Source: Firmicutes bacterium UBA3553
Lineage (GTDB): Bacteria > Bacillota > Clostridia > Tissierellales > Sedimentibacteraceae
Direction of reading: 5' to 3'
NCBI GenBank assembly: GCA_002381185.1
Contig: DFOA01000017.1
Location: forward strand, 248,209 to 312,208
DNA length: 64,000 nucleotides
Positions 36,224-45,236 of this stretch are shown here, one piece after another. The notes beneath the pieces are model-generated. The model saw only the letters and a program-made list of their open reading frames with translations, did no database searches and was not told where the DNA came from. The position numbers and the translations under genes were made by a program. Every line of letters begins with the position of its first letter. The first letter of the stretch is position 1.

Positions 36224-36546
36224 CAACGACAGGGAGAAATCTTACTTTGTAAAAATTTAAGGCTGAAAGATATACATGGATATGTCAAGCGAAAATATTT
36301 TTCCTGCCATATGACGAATTTGAAATAGGAATCATAGGTGGCTGGAATCAATGTCTAATCAGTCTTAAGCCGACATGTATTAAAAATATAGACTTTTTCA
36401 TTACAATGAAAGGATACACAAAATATTCTTGGAACACCTGCTTATGGGACACGGGAGAGGCACACACTAAGTTCTAGCTAAAAAGTATCAACTTAAGAAG
36501 AATTTACAACGTAATTTGACGTAGGCATTTTCTATGGAGGGTAGAG
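36224..36546. other. Intergenic region with no recognised feature
   Basis: There is no reading frame with a ribosome-binding site except the start of the next gene at the end. No strong hairpin or riboswitch consensus was recognised. It may be decayed coding sequence. Confidence 0.4.
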
Positions 36547-36807
36547 ATGTATTATATCAAAAAGAAAGATGTAATTTTATTATGGATCATAAGCGGAGTT
36601 TTTTTGCTTTTTTTAAATTTAGGCATATTAGTTAGACGATTTTTTCTTATAATTGCAATGGCTACATATGTTTTGTATTTATATATTAGCAATAAGAGGC
36701 TTAAATGCCCATATTGTGGGGGAAAGGAAAACTTAGATCGAATAACTTTTGCTATCAATCATTTATATCATTGCAGACATTGTGGAAAAACTATTGAGGT
36801 AAAATAA
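36547..36807 (+). CDS. Hypothetical small membrane protein with a zinc ribbon
   Basis: The 86-residue protein has two N-terminal hydrophobic helices (residues about 10-30 and 33-50) and a cytoplasmic zinc ribbon, CPYCGGKE then CRHCGKTIE. The start follows TATGGAGGGTAGAG, a good site, which supports it as real. The family was not recognised. Confidence 0.6.
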   Translation: MYYIKKKDVILLWIISGVFLLFLNLGILVRRFFLIIAMATYVLYLYISNKRLKCPYCGGKENLDRITFAINHLYHCRHCGKTIEVK

Positions 36808-36936
36808 AATTATTAAAACATCTTAGGCATAACTAAGGCGTTATTTATTGAGTGTAGGAAACAGCCAGTAATAAAAAGTCGCATAGGTTACTTAAACGAT
36901 GCGATTTAGCTTATTTGTAGTTAATATTCAACATGC

Positions 36937-36985
36937 TTGATTCAGTTCATTGCTTTTCATCGGCAATACCTCACTAAAGGTGCCA
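36937..36985 (+). repeat. Degenerate direct repeat, copy 2 (partner at 35601)
   Basis: It matches the tail of the broken regulator at 35601-35650, with TGCTTGATTCAGTTCATTGC and TTTTCATCGGCAATACCTCA as the most similar blocks. Confidence 0.6.
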
Positions 36986-37049
36986 AATTTCATCCAAATC
37001 TTTGAGAGGTTCTGGGGAATAGCATATCTTATTCTCCATTAGCCCGTTT

Positions 37050-37175
37050 CTAGAAATGGACTCTTACATCATCGGGTGAAAGCCATTCCTCTTCCTCTCC
37101 TGATTTTTTGCCTTTTATCAATTCATTTATAAGTGTTAAAGTAGCTTTCGTCTTTTCATATTTTTTTAGACACAT
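37050..37175 (-). pseudogene. Short charged frame, possible antitoxin-type C-terminal remnant
   Basis: The 41-residue frame starts MCLKKYEKTKATLTLINELIK and continues GKKSGEEEEWLSPDDVRVHF. A GKKSGEEEGWL-type ending is seen at the C-terminus of some small antitoxin-like proteins. No ribosome-binding site or N-terminal domain is visible, so this is probably a remnant and could also be chance. Confidence 0.25.
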
Positions 37176-37220
37176 GGACGGCAAGAAACTCTCTATTTAT
37201 AGAGATTAAACTCACATAAT

Positions 37221-38588
37221 CTACTTTACTATTAAATTTATTGCTTTTCTATTCCAGCCATGAACTTTGTATATCCATATACCGTATAAGCACACTATTA
37301 AATTACTAAAGCTCATTGAAAACCATATGCCGGATGGCCCGAAATTAGAAAGATTTTTAAATACTAATATCATAGGAAGCCTGACTGCCCACAATCTTCC
37401 AATCTCCATTGCCATGGAATATTTGGTGTTTCCCGAACCTTGGAATATTCCCTGCAAAACACTGAACATTCCCATTAATGGCATTGAAAATGCGACATAT
37501 TTCATATAAGTCATACTTTGAATAATTACTTCTGGCTCATCCTTAGACTGAATAAAGAAATTCACCATTTGTTTGTTAAAAATAAATATTAATACTCCAC
37601 CGATAATGCCAATATATAAGGCAATCTTTGATGCTTTTATAAAGCTTTCGTTCGCCCTGTCAATTTGGTTTGATCCAAGATTTTGGCCTACTATTGCTGT
37701 CAGAGCTGCTCCGACTCCCATGGCAGGCTGCATTACCAGATTGGTGACCCTGTTTACCATGCCAAAGGCAGCTATTGTAGCAGTCCCATAGGAAACAATA
37801 AAACCATTTAAAAACATAAATCCAATTGAGGCGCCTGCTTGCCCAATAGATGCCGGTAGCCCAACTCTTACAATTTCCATAAGTATGTTTCTATCAAATT
37901 TAAATTTTCTGAAATCAGGTTTCAAATTATTGTCACCTTTAAATAAGACTCTAATTCCTAATAATGCCAATACAACCCTTGATAATACCGTAGCCCATGC
38001 TGCGCCTGCTATCCCCATATTTAATGTAAATATAAACACCGGGTCCAATACAACATTTATTAAAGCGGATATGGCACTTAATATTGTTGGAGTTACAGTG
38101 TTGCCCTGTGCATTCATTATTGAATTTATATTAAAGTATAAAAACATAAATGGTAAATCCAAAAATGATATTCTCAAATAAGTATTTGCTAAATCGGCAA
38201 AATCGCCTTCTCCGCCCATAAATCTTATTATATATGGACTTATTGCAACGCCAATTACCACAAACATGATTGATAACAGAAATGATGATACGAATAATTG
38301 AGATGTGTACTCCTTAGCTTCTTTAAACCTGCCTGCACCCAATAATTGGGAAAGAAGTGAGGTCCCTGCTACGGACAGCCCAATTCCTAAAGCAACGAAA
38401 AGAAAGTTTATTGGCCAAACGAAAGAGGTAGCTGCAAAATGAACCGAAGAAATCTTACTGACCCAAATTCCATCTACCAAGTTATACAATGTTTGTATTA
38501 TACTATTAATCATAATAGGAATAGACAATGTTAACAATACCTTGTACATATCCCCATTTTGTATTAATTCTGATTTATTTTGCTTCAT
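37221..38588 (-). CDS. MATE-family efflux transporter
   Basis: The 455-residue protein has 12 hydrophobic segments in two similar halves. MATE features include IPIMINSIIQTLYNLVDGIWVS at the N-terminus, LPFMFLYFNINSIMNAQGNT, and GVGAALTAIVGQNLGSNQ in the second half. It exports cationic compounds using Na+ or H+. It is transcribed alone on the minus strand. Confidence 0.9.
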   Translation of the reverse strand: MKQNKSELIQNGDMYKVLLTLSIPIMINSIIQTLYNLVDGIWVSKISSVHFAATSFVWPINFLFVALGIGLSVAGTSLLSQLLGAGRFKEAKEYTSQLFVSSFLLSIMFVVIGVAISPYIIRFMGGEGDFADLANTYLRISFLDLPFMFLYFNINSIMNAQGNTVTPTILSAISALINVVLDPVFIFTLNMGIAGAAWATVLSRVVLALLGIRVLFKGDNNLKPDFRKFKFDRNILMEIVRVGLPASIGQAGASIGFMFLNGFIVSYGTATIAAFGMVNRVTNLVMQPAMGVGAALTAIVGQNLGSNQIDRANESFIKASKIALYIGIIGGVLIFIFNKQMVNFFIQSKDEPEVIIQSMTYMKYVAFSMPLMGMFSVLQGIFQGSGNTKYSMAMEIGRLWAVRLPMILVFKNLSNFGPSGIWFSMSFSNLIVCLYGIWIYKVHGWNRKAINLIVK

Positions 38589-38956
38589 GAGTCAGTACCT
38601 TTCTTAATGATTCGGGAACTTAAGGAATAATTTGTATCCTTTAAACAATATTATAATCTCTATGCCGTATAATATCAAGACAGCAAACATGTTAATTTGC
38701 GACACAAGTCATTTTGGTTCAATTACGCAATTAATATGCCATTAAATTTAAAAATATGCCTTTTAGATGTGGATAACACAATACCAAAATTACGTATTCT
38801 GTTGATGAATTTTAAAAATTAAAATGTAATTTTTAAAGGTTTATTCGCCGACGATTAATTTAAAATCAAATTTACAATTATATATATTTATGATATTCTT
38901 AATAAAAGTACAAGTTTGAAAATTCAACAATAATAGGCTGTATAAAGGAGGATATT
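38589..38956. other. Divergent intergenic region between MATE and PLP-enzyme genes
   Basis: This AT-rich region should contain both divergent promoters. A TATATATTTATGATATTCTTAAT stretch lies near 38880-38904, and a GAGGATATT ribosome-binding site precedes the plus gene. No operator or riboswitch was recognised. Confidence 0.4.
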
Positions 38957-40009
38957 ATGTCAGTAAGTATTGCGGAAGCAAAGAAGCTCATATCTTCGGT
39001 TCCTAAGGTTGAGCTTGGATTTTTTCCAACTCCGCTGCATAAATTAGAAAATTTATCACGCATGCTCGGTATTAACCTTTTTATTAAGCGTGACGATTAT
39101 ACGGGTAAAAATTTATTTGGCGGAAATAAAACAAGAAAATTGGAGTTTTTAATAGGCAAGGCTGTCCAGCAAAAAAGCGAATACGTGTTTACATATGGAG
39201 CAACACAGTCAAATCACGCCATGCAGACAGTGTGGGCGGCTTCTTCCCATAATCTTAAGCCTGTCCTTTACCTGGTTGCTGTGGTTGAGCCGGACGAAAA
39301 TGATGTGAAGGCAAATCTTTTACTGGATAAAATATTTGATGCTGAGATACATGTTGTAAGCCCCGAAAAGGGCGAGAGCTTCATCAAGGCGGATAAGCGC
39401 TCCCTCATTCTCGGCTTTGAGCATATTAAGCGGTTGGAAGAAGAAGGCCATAAATGCTATAACATCCCCATGGGAGGAGCAAACCAGGTGGGAACAGCCG
39501 GTTACATTTCAGGCTTTGTGGAATTATATGAGCAGGCGCAGCAAATGGGAATAAATTTTGATTACCTGTACCATGCCACAGGCTCCGGAGGAACGATGGC
39601 AGGCCTCGTGGCAGGCAAAAAGCTGCTTGGATCCCATACGGTTATAAAATCAATGGCTGTCCTGGATACGGATGATAGCTATATTCCTCACAAGGCTGAG
39701 CTGGCAAATGAAGCTTTGAAATACATAGGTGCGGCCCCTATTGTAGATGTATCCGACTTCCAGATAGATGCGGACTTCTACGCCCCCGGATATGAGAGGC
39801 CTAATGAAGGAGCCACCGAAGCCATCAAGCTGCTTGCAAAAAATGAAGGTATACTCACAGACCCTGTATATAGTGGCAAAGCATTATCAGGATTGATTCA
39901 CGACGCCCGTACCGGAAAAATAAAGCAGGGCAGCAATGTGGTATTTCTACACACAGGCGGAGCCACAGCCCTCTTCGCTGAAAAGGAAATATTGGGGAGT
40001 CTGTTTTAA
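38957..40009 (+). CDS. PLP-dependent D-cysteine desulfhydrase / ACC deaminase family enzyme
   Basis: The 350-residue fold-type II PLP enzyme carries the Schiff-base lysine in FGGNKTRKLEFL (Lys58), YGATQSNHAMQT for the substrate-side serine, and ATGSGGTMAGLVAG for PLP phosphate. EGILTDPVYSGKALSGL lies near the C-terminus. Members are D-cysteine desulfhydrase or ACC deaminase, and the residues visible do not separate them with certainty. It is monocistronic, with its own terminator at 40086. Confidence 0.8.
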   Translation: MSVSIAEAKKLISSVPKVELGFFPTPLHKLENLSRMLGINLFIKRDDYTGKNLFGGNKTRKLEFLIGKAVQQKSEYVFTYGATQSNHAMQTVWAASSHNLKPVLYLVAVVEPDENDVKANLLLDKIFDAEIHVVSPEKGESFIKADKRSLILGFEHIKRLEEEGHKCYNIPMGGANQVGTAGYISGFVELYEQAQQMGINFDYLYHATGSGGTMAGLVAGKKLLGSHTVIKSMAVLDTDDSYIPHKAELANEALKYIGAAPIVDVSDFQIDADFYAPGYERPNEGATEAIKLLAKNEGILTDPVYSGKALSGLIHDARTGKIKQGSNVVFLHTGGATALFAEKEILGSLF

Positions 40010-40085
40010 TAAACAGTGCAGTTGAAATTTACGAGAGAAGGCAAACTGTAGAGCTATTGGAAAGGGTATCAGGCAATATGAACGT

Positions 40086-40126
40086 GAACATGCCACTGTC
40101 TACTTGACAGTGGCATGTTCAATTTT
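40086..40126 (+). terminator. Rho-independent terminator after the PLP-enzyme gene
   Basis: Perfect 15-base arms GAACATGCCACTGTC and GACAGTGGCATGTTC with a 5-base loop are followed by AATTTTATTT. Confidence 0.85.
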
Positions 40127-40285
40127 ATTTGTCTTTTTTGATTGTATTTTCATCAGACAAATTTTGTCCGCCAAAGGTGACTTCAATTGGATTGATGTTA
40201 TCCTGAACATGTGTCACGGTTTAATGTAAATTTAATAAACTGGCTATATAATAAATATACCATTAATTTTATGGGGGGTGACGTC

Positions 40286-41086
40286 ATGAAAACTTTTTAC
40301 GAAAATTACTTCAAACCTCAGAATGTTACGCCTGATTCAAGGATTTTTTCTCCTGAGCACATCATATTGTCGAGTCTGGGGATTTTTTTTATCATTTGCA
40401 TAATACATGTCCAGATGAAAAGATGCGACGTAAATTATTCAAAGAAAATATTGAAATGTTCAGCAGTTATTATGATGATTTTAGAGATATTCCGTATAAG
40501 CTGGTCCACATTTTATTATGGCTTCAGCCTGAAAAATATCCGCTTTGACTGGTGCAATCAAATCAGCCTTGTGTTGCCGTTCATTGTGCTGGCAGGAAAA
40601 CAAGGGCTGTATCCATATATTGATATATTGTCTTTTATGGGCGGGGCAGGCGTGTTAATTTATCCGGCCTGGGTTTTTTACGACTATGCGGGAATACACA
40701 TTATGTCGGTTCAAAGTATGATTTCCCATACACTCATGATAATAATACCAATCTCAATTTCATTTGTATCCGGACATTGGGAGAGCGAAAAGAATATTCG
40801 AAAACCTCTTAAAGGGTTTGTATGCATGGCTCTTGTGGCATATATCATGTCAAGAGCATTGAACGTCAATTATTTGATTATGCTGAGAGCTGATGGAATA
40901 CCGCTGCTGAGGAACTTTTCGTTTCCATGGTACTGGACGGTAGCAATTCCATGTTTAGTTCTCTCTGTCAATTTAGTTAAATTAATGTTTTGCAAATTAT
41001 CCCGAATAATCGACAAAAAGAGAGCTGCAAAGCTTGAATTTGATGGATCGCACTATAAAGACGAAGAGGTTGAATCAATAATTTAA
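40286..41086 (+). CDS. TIGR02206/YwaF-family integral membrane protein
   Basis: The 266-residue protein has about seven membrane segments with the features of the YwaF family (FSPEHIILSSLGIFF, WCNQISLVLPFIVL, SHTLMIIIPISISF). The ATG at 40286 follows ATGGGGGGTGACGTC. A GTG at 40211 without such a site was rejected. Function of the family is unknown. It lies 77 bases before tldD. Confidence 0.75.
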   Translation: MKTFYENYFKPQNVTPDSRIFSPEHIILSSLGIFFIICIIHVQMKRCDVNYSKKILKCSAVIMMILEIFRISWSTFYYGFSLKNIRFDWCNQISLVLPFIVLAGKQGLYPYIDILSFMGGAGVLIYPAWVFYDYAGIHIMSVQSMISHTLMIIIPISISFVSGHWESEKNIRKPLKGFVCMALVAYIMSRALNVNYLIMLRADGIPLLRNFSFPWYWTVAIPCLVLSVNLVKLMFCKLSRIIDKKRAAKLEFDGSHYKDEEVESII

Positions 41087-41163
41087 ATAAGGAAAAAACT
41101 ATTAATATTTTAAGGAAAATATGGTAAAATATAAATAAATTATATAAAGATAGGAGTGATTGT

Positions 41164-42555
41164 GTGTTAAGCAGGAAATTAATTGAAGATACATTAAATG
41201 CTGCCTTGTCAACCGGGGGAGATTTTGCCGAGATTTTTGTTGAAGACAGAACAAATAACGGCATTGTCATGATTGGCGGCAAGGTTGAGAGCACTATGTC
41301 CGGGAGAGATTACGGCGTTGGTGTAAGAATATTCAAAGGCTTCAACAGCGTTTATGCGTATACAAACAAATCGGACCGCGATACATTAATAGCTACAGCA
41401 AAGAAGGCAGCAGCTGCAGTTGAGGGAAATCAAACTATTACAACACTGAATCTTGAAAAATCAGATGTTAAAAATATCAATACAATACAAATAGACCCGG
41501 ACAGCATAGAAAAAACCAGAAAGGTGCAGCTCATGCGCAAGGCTTACGATACAGCCTTCAATTACAGCGACGTGATTACTCAGGTAACAGTAAATTACAC
41601 TGATTACAATCAAAACATAATGGTTGCAAACTCAGAAGGCTTGTGGAGGGAAGATACACGTGTACGCTGCCGTCTTGGCATATCATCGGTTGCATCAAAG
41701 AACGGGGAAATGCAGTCAGGATTTTTCGGCCCCGGTGCAAGCAAGGGGTATGAATTTTTTGAGAATCTTGATGTGGACTATTATGCAAAGGAAGCATCGA
41801 GAATTGCAGTTACAATGGTAAATGCAAAATACAGCCCAAGCGGCAAGATGTCAGTTATTATTGACAACGGCTTTGGAGGAGTAATATTCCACGAGGCATG
41901 CGGCCATGGTCTGGAGGCAACTTCAGTAGCAAAAGGTCTTTCAGTTTTTTCGGGAAAAATTGGTCAGCAAATAGCATCCCCTCTTGTAACGGCCATAGAT
42001 GACGGTTCAATACCAGGAGAATGGGGTTCATACAACATTGATGATGAAGGAACCAAGTCCCAAAGAAATGTACTTATTGAAAACGGCATACTTAAGGGTT
42101 ATATGATTGATAAGCTGAATGCAAGAAGAATGAACATGGATATCACAGGTTCTTCCAGGCGCCAGGGTTACAGATATGCTCCAACATCACGTATGTCAAA
42201 TACATTTATTGATAACGGCAAATCAACTCCCGAAGAAATCATAGCAAATACAGAAAGAGGAATTTATGCAAAGCATATGGGAGGCGGTTCGGTAAATCCA
42301 AGCACCGGAGAGTTCAATTTCGCTGTAATGGAAGGCTACATAGTTGAAAACGGTAAGATAAAGGATCCTGTAAGAGGAGCAACACTTATTGGAAAGGGAA
42401 CAGACATATTGAACAAAATAGATATGGTGGGCAACAATCTGATGCAAAGTCAGGGTATGTGCGGCTCTGTCAGCGGAAGCATACCTGCCAATGTGGGGCA
42501 GCCTATGATAAGAGTATCAGAAATAACTGTAGGCGGAAGGGAAGGTGAAAAATAG
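41164..42555 (+). CDS. tldD: Metalloprotease TldD, GTG start
   Basis: The 463-residue subunit has the zinc-binding HExxxH motif as HEACGH at residues 243-248, and typical GVRIFKGFNSVYAYTNK and GMCGSVSGSIPANVGQP sequences. It pairs with TldE to degrade unfolded or modified peptides in the cytoplasm. The GTG start follows ATAGGAGTGATTGT. The stop overlaps the next gene's GTG by one base. No modified-peptide (RiPP) genes are adjacent, so a general role is likely. Confidence 0.93.
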   Translation: MLSRKLIEDTLNAALSTGGDFAEIFVEDRTNNGIVMIGGKVESTMSGRDYGVGVRIFKGFNSVYAYTNKSDRDTLIATAKKAAAAVEGNQTITTLNLEKSDVKNINTIQIDPDSIEKTRKVQLMRKAYDTAFNYSDVITQVTVNYTDYNQNIMVANSEGLWREDTRVRCRLGISSVASKNGEMQSGFFGPGASKGYEFFENLDVDYYAKEASRIAVTMVNAKYSPSGKMSVIIDNGFGGVIFHEACGHGLEATSVAKGLSVFSGKIGQQIASPLVTAIDDGSIPGEWGSYNIDDEGTKSQRNVLIENGILKGYMIDKLNARRMNMDITGSSRRQGYRYAPTSRMSNTFIDNGKSTPEEIIANTERGIYAKHMGGGSVNPSTGEFNFAVMEGYIVENGKIKDPVRGATLIGKGTDILNKIDMVGNNLMQSQGMCGSVSGSIPANVGQPMIRVSEITVGGREGEK

Positions 42556-43907
42556 TGGATATAAAGCCATTGATAGAAAAGGTATTTCAAAAAGGCAGAC
42601 TTAAGGGTCTTGGTGATATGGAAGTATATTATTCCGCAGGAAGCAGTCTTTCGTTGAAGGTGTTCCAAAAAGAACTTGACGGCTACAGCCTTTCTGAAAG
42701 CGAAGGATTATCACTGAGAGGAGTTTACAAAGGCAAGATGGGATATTCATACACTGAAAAAGTTGATGAATCCTCCATTGATATGCTGGTTAAAAATGTT
42801 GTTGAAAATGCAACTGTAATAGATTCTGATGATGAGGAATTCATCTATGGTGGTTCAAAGGAATACAAAAAGGTGGATACATTTAATCCAAGCCTTGAAA
42901 AGGTCTCTGAAACAGATAAAATCAGTTTTGTTAAGCAGTTGGAAGAAGAAGCCTTTAAAATAGACAAGAGAGTTACTTCCGTTGAAACATGTGTCTATGG
43001 AGATGGTTATGGTGAAACGGTAATGTCAAACACAAAAGGTCTATATCTTCATGACAAAAGTAATATTGCCTATACATACGCAGTTGTGGTTGCCAAAGAA
43101 GGCGATGATATAAAGACAGGAATGGCATACAGGACAGGAAATGACTTTTCAAAATTCAACGCTAAAGAAATAGCTGAAGAAGCTGTTAAAGAAGCACTAT
43201 CCTTATTAGGAGCAAAATCTGTCAAGTCAGGAGATTATGCCGTAGTTATAAGGAATGGTGCGGCAGCTGATTTACTGGAAGCATTTACAGGTATTTTCTC
43301 AGCTGAAAGCGTACAAAAAGACCTTTCTCTTTTAAAGGGAAAGCTAAATCAGCAAATAGGAAGTGAAAAATTTACTTTGGTTGATGATCCTTTTATGGAA
43401 GGCGGATTAGCTTCAAAATCCTTTGATGGTGAAGGAGTGGCATGCAAGTATAAAAAGGTAATCGACAAAGGTGTATTAAAAACATATTTTCATAACTTAA
43501 AAACTTCAAAGAAAGACAACATAGAAACAACGGGAAATGCAAGCAAGGGCTCATATAAAGCATCCATAGGCATTTCACCCTCTAATTTCTACGTTGAAAA
43601 AGGCGAGAAATCATTGGATGAAATCATTTCAGGGATGGATTCCGGCATAATGATTACTGAGCTTCAAGGTCTCCACTCAGGACTGAATTCAATATCGGGA
43701 GATTTTTCTTTGGCAGCCCTTGGATTTGAAATTAAGGGAGGGAAAATAGATAGACCTGTTGAACAGATAACAGTTGCTGGAAACTATTTTGAATTGCTTA
43801 AGAATATTGAAGAAGTGGGTTCAGATTTAAAATTTGGTTTGCCGGGAGAAGCATATATCGGCTCGCCATCATTAAAGATTAAAAAATTAGCTATAGCAGG
43901 TGAATAG
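42555..43907 (+). CDS. tldE: TldE/PmbA-family metalloprotease subunit, GTG start
   Basis: The 450-residue paralogue of TldD lacks the HExxxH motif, as expected for the TldE/PmbA subunit. It has ELDGYSLSESEGLSLRGVYKGKMGYSYTE near the N-terminus and SGDFSLAALGFEIKGGKI near the C-terminus. It forms the heterodimeric protease with the TldD encoded upstream, with which it is translationally coupled. Confidence 0.92.
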   Translation: MDIKPLIEKVFQKGRLKGLGDMEVYYSAGSSLSLKVFQKELDGYSLSESEGLSLRGVYKGKMGYSYTEKVDESSIDMLVKNVVENATVIDSDDEEFIYGGSKEYKKVDTFNPSLEKVSETDKISFVKQLEEEAFKIDKRVTSVETCVYGDGYGETVMSNTKGLYLHDKSNIAYTYAVVVAKEGDDIKTGMAYRTGNDFSKFNAKEIAEEAVKEALSLLGAKSVKSGDYAVVIRNGAAADLLEAFTGIFSAESVQKDLSLLKGKLNQQIGSEKFTLVDDPFMEGGLASKSFDGEGVACKYKKVIDKGVLKTYFHNLKTSKKDNIETTGNASKGSYKASIGISPSNFYVEKGEKSLDEIISGMDSGIMITELQGLHSGLNSISGDFSLAALGFEIKGGKIDRPVEQITVAGNYFELLKNIEEVGSDLKFGLPGEAYIGSPSLKIKKLAIAGE

Positions 43908-43957
43908 AACATGCAGGGAAGGTCACGGCCTTCCCCTGTGAATACAGCTTACATGCA

Positions 43958-43985
43958 AAAAGACAATCCCTAAGGACTGTCTTTT
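43958..43985. terminator. Bidirectional terminator after tldDE
   Basis: The arms AAAAGACAATCC and GGACTGTCTTTT form a stem flanked by A and T runs, between tldE (plus) and the DUF378 gene (minus). Confidence 0.75.
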
Positions 43986-44002
43986 AAATTGCTATTATCT
44001 TG

Positions 44003-44200
44003 TTAGTCTACTCGTTCACGTTCATTGAATAATAATGTTATGCAGTATAAACCTGCTAAACCTACAAGTCCATACACCAAGCGGCTGAATATTGCTGTTT
44101 GGCCTCCAAATATAGCAGCAACAAGGTCAAACTGAAACAATGCAATCAGACCCCAGTTTATAGCTCCTATAATGACTAATACCAATGCAAATTTATCCAT
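44003..44200 (-). CDS. DUF378 small membrane protein
   Basis: The 65-residue protein has two membrane helices with the DUF378 pattern VIIGAINWGLIALFQFDLVA and FSRLVYGLVGLAGLYCI. A GGAGGATAAT ribosome-binding site supports the start. Function of the family is unknown. Confidence 0.85.
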   Translation of the reverse strand: MDKFALVLVIIGAINWGLIALFQFDLVAAIFGGQTAIFSRLVYGLVGLAGLYCITLLFNERERVD

Positions 44201-44355
44201 AGGTTATTATCCTCCTTAAATTAAATATATTGTTATTGTTTCAATAATTTTCTAGATTATGCACAAAATCAAAAAAATTAAATCTGGTGTATAGAATTAA
44301 CATATATTTTTTTCGTGAATATAATAACTAAAAATGTATGTGTAAGGAGGTTTAT

Positions 44356-44649
44356 ATGGAAAATTTCAAACCTGATAATATTGAAGCTAATGATAATATA
44401 AATATTCAATGCGATTGTGATAGGGACAGAGTAGGCGGAAGAGAAGGAATAAGAAGACCTCAGCCGCAGCCTCCATGTGTTTGTGATAGAAACAGATTAG
44501 CAGGTGCAGGTGGTATAGATTCATCTCTATTATTCTTCTTTTTACTGTTAGTTGTTATTGTGTGTCAAAGTGATTGCGATATAGAATTGAATACTTTGCT
44601 TTGGTTCTTCCTGCTTCTCGTAGTTCTTTACAACAGATTTGAATTTTAA
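44356..44649 (+). CDS. Hypothetical Cys-containing protein with two hydrophobic segments
   Basis: The 97-residue protein has an acidic and Asn-rich N-terminus, two repeated CDCDRDRVGGREGI and CVCDRNRLAGAGGI elements (internal repeat), and two Leu/Val/Phe-rich membrane segments (FFFLLLVVIVC and FFLLLVVLY). The ATG at 44356 follows TAAGGAGGTTTAT. The layout recalls small sporulation-related membrane peptides of Firmicutes, but no family was recognised. Confidence 0.6.
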   Translation: MENFKPDNIEANDNINIQCDCDRDRVGGREGIRRPQPQPPCVCDRNRLAGAGGIDSSLLFFFLLLVVIVCQSDCDIELNTLLWFFLLLVVLYNRFEF

Positions 44650-44685
44650 AAATAAGTCTGCCTGTTTATCAGGCAGACTTATTTT
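44649..44685. terminator. Bidirectional terminator
   Basis: Perfect 16-base arms AAAATAAGTCTGCCTG and CAGGCAGACTTATTTT flank TTTAT. It overlaps the last codons of the minus-strand gene at 44669, so the two converging genes share it. Confidence 0.88.
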
Positions 44686-44947
44686 CATCATCTATTAATT
44701 CAACTTCAAGTTTGTCGAAATCAACCTCATCTATGAAATCCTGAGGATAAAAGGTAACATATTTAAATTGTGAAAATTCCAGATCGTGTTTTTTCAGCCA
44801 GACAGGTACGCTGATATCAAACTTTCGACATATTTCCTTCAGGCATTTATCCCTTTTTTCAGAGGGATCAATCTCTTCTTTGTTTTTAACCACTATTGAA
44901 TCTGTTAAATGGTTTTTATTAATTTTCTTTGCCCATAATTTATACAT
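44669..44947 (-). CDS. Hypothetical protein, third gene of the selenoprotein operon
   Basis: The 92-residue soluble, charged protein begins YKLWAKKINKNHLTDSIVV. It has CLKEICRKFDISVPVWLKKH in the middle and FKYVTFYPQDFIDEVDFDKLEVEL at the end. It starts 10 bases after the stop of selenoprotein 1, and no separate promoter was noticed, so it is probably co-transcribed. No family was recognised. Homologues with the YKLWAK-type N-terminus are plausible in other Clostridia, but this was not checked. Confidence 0.6.
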   Translation of the reverse strand: MYKLWAKKINKNHLTDSIVVKNKEEIDPSEKRDKCLKEICRKFDISVPVWLKKHDLEFSQFKYVTFYPQDFIDEVDFDKLEVELIDDENKSA

Positions 44948-44957
44948 AATTCACCAA

Positions 44958-45227
44958 CTAATATAACGGTGTTACTATAAAATCCTTGAACAGCAACCCG
45001 CCGTAATTTATTTTCGCGCCTTTTAATGTTTTTTCCAAATCTTTCGGCACTATAATATCAATGCCGTCCACATTGTACACATTATCTTCTTCAGATTGCT
45101 TCACCGAAACAATTTTATAGGTAAAACCGCTTCATCCAACTGGATATGTGACAAGCATAATAGGCACATTATGTTCTTGCATTAAAGACAGTTTCGCTTT
45201 AGCCTTGTCAGTAATACTAATGTTCAT
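44958..45227 (-). CDS. HesB/IscA-like selenoprotein 1 (in-frame TGA = selenocysteine 32)
   Basis: The 89-residue product reads MNISITDKAKAKLSLMQEHN and later YPVGUSGFTYKIVSVKQSEEDN, with U encoded by TGA at 45132-45134 (codon 32). Translation resumes in frame to TAG and keeps HesB-like features (VDGIDIIVPKDLEK, GAKINYGG). The C-terminal CxC of IscA scaffolds is missing, as in HesB-like selenoproteins of Clostridia. A hairpin ATTGTTTCGGTGAAGCAAT starts 18 nt after the TGA. The paralogue just upstream has TGA at the same codon and the same hairpin position, which argues against a pseudogene. The molecular role is unknown. Confidence 0.82.
45095..45134 (-). promoter_or_regulatory. Candidate bacterial SECIS element of selenoprotein 1
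   Basis: Counted on the minus strand, UGA is followed by 18 nt and then an 8-bp stem AUUGUUUC/GAAGCAAU with loop GGU, one pair being a U-G wobble. The apical loop begins at nt 27 after UGA and starts with G, as in known bacterial SECIS elements. Confidence 0.75.
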
Positions 45228-45236
45228 ATACAATCC

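Larger units (their letters stand above)
36808..37220. other. Intergenic stretch with decayed sequence
   Basis: It holds a weak dyad (AAGTCGCAT/ATGCGATTT near 36875-36907), the second copy of a degenerate repeat (36937) and a short minus-strand frame (37050-37175). No full gene is seen. Confidence 0.45.
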
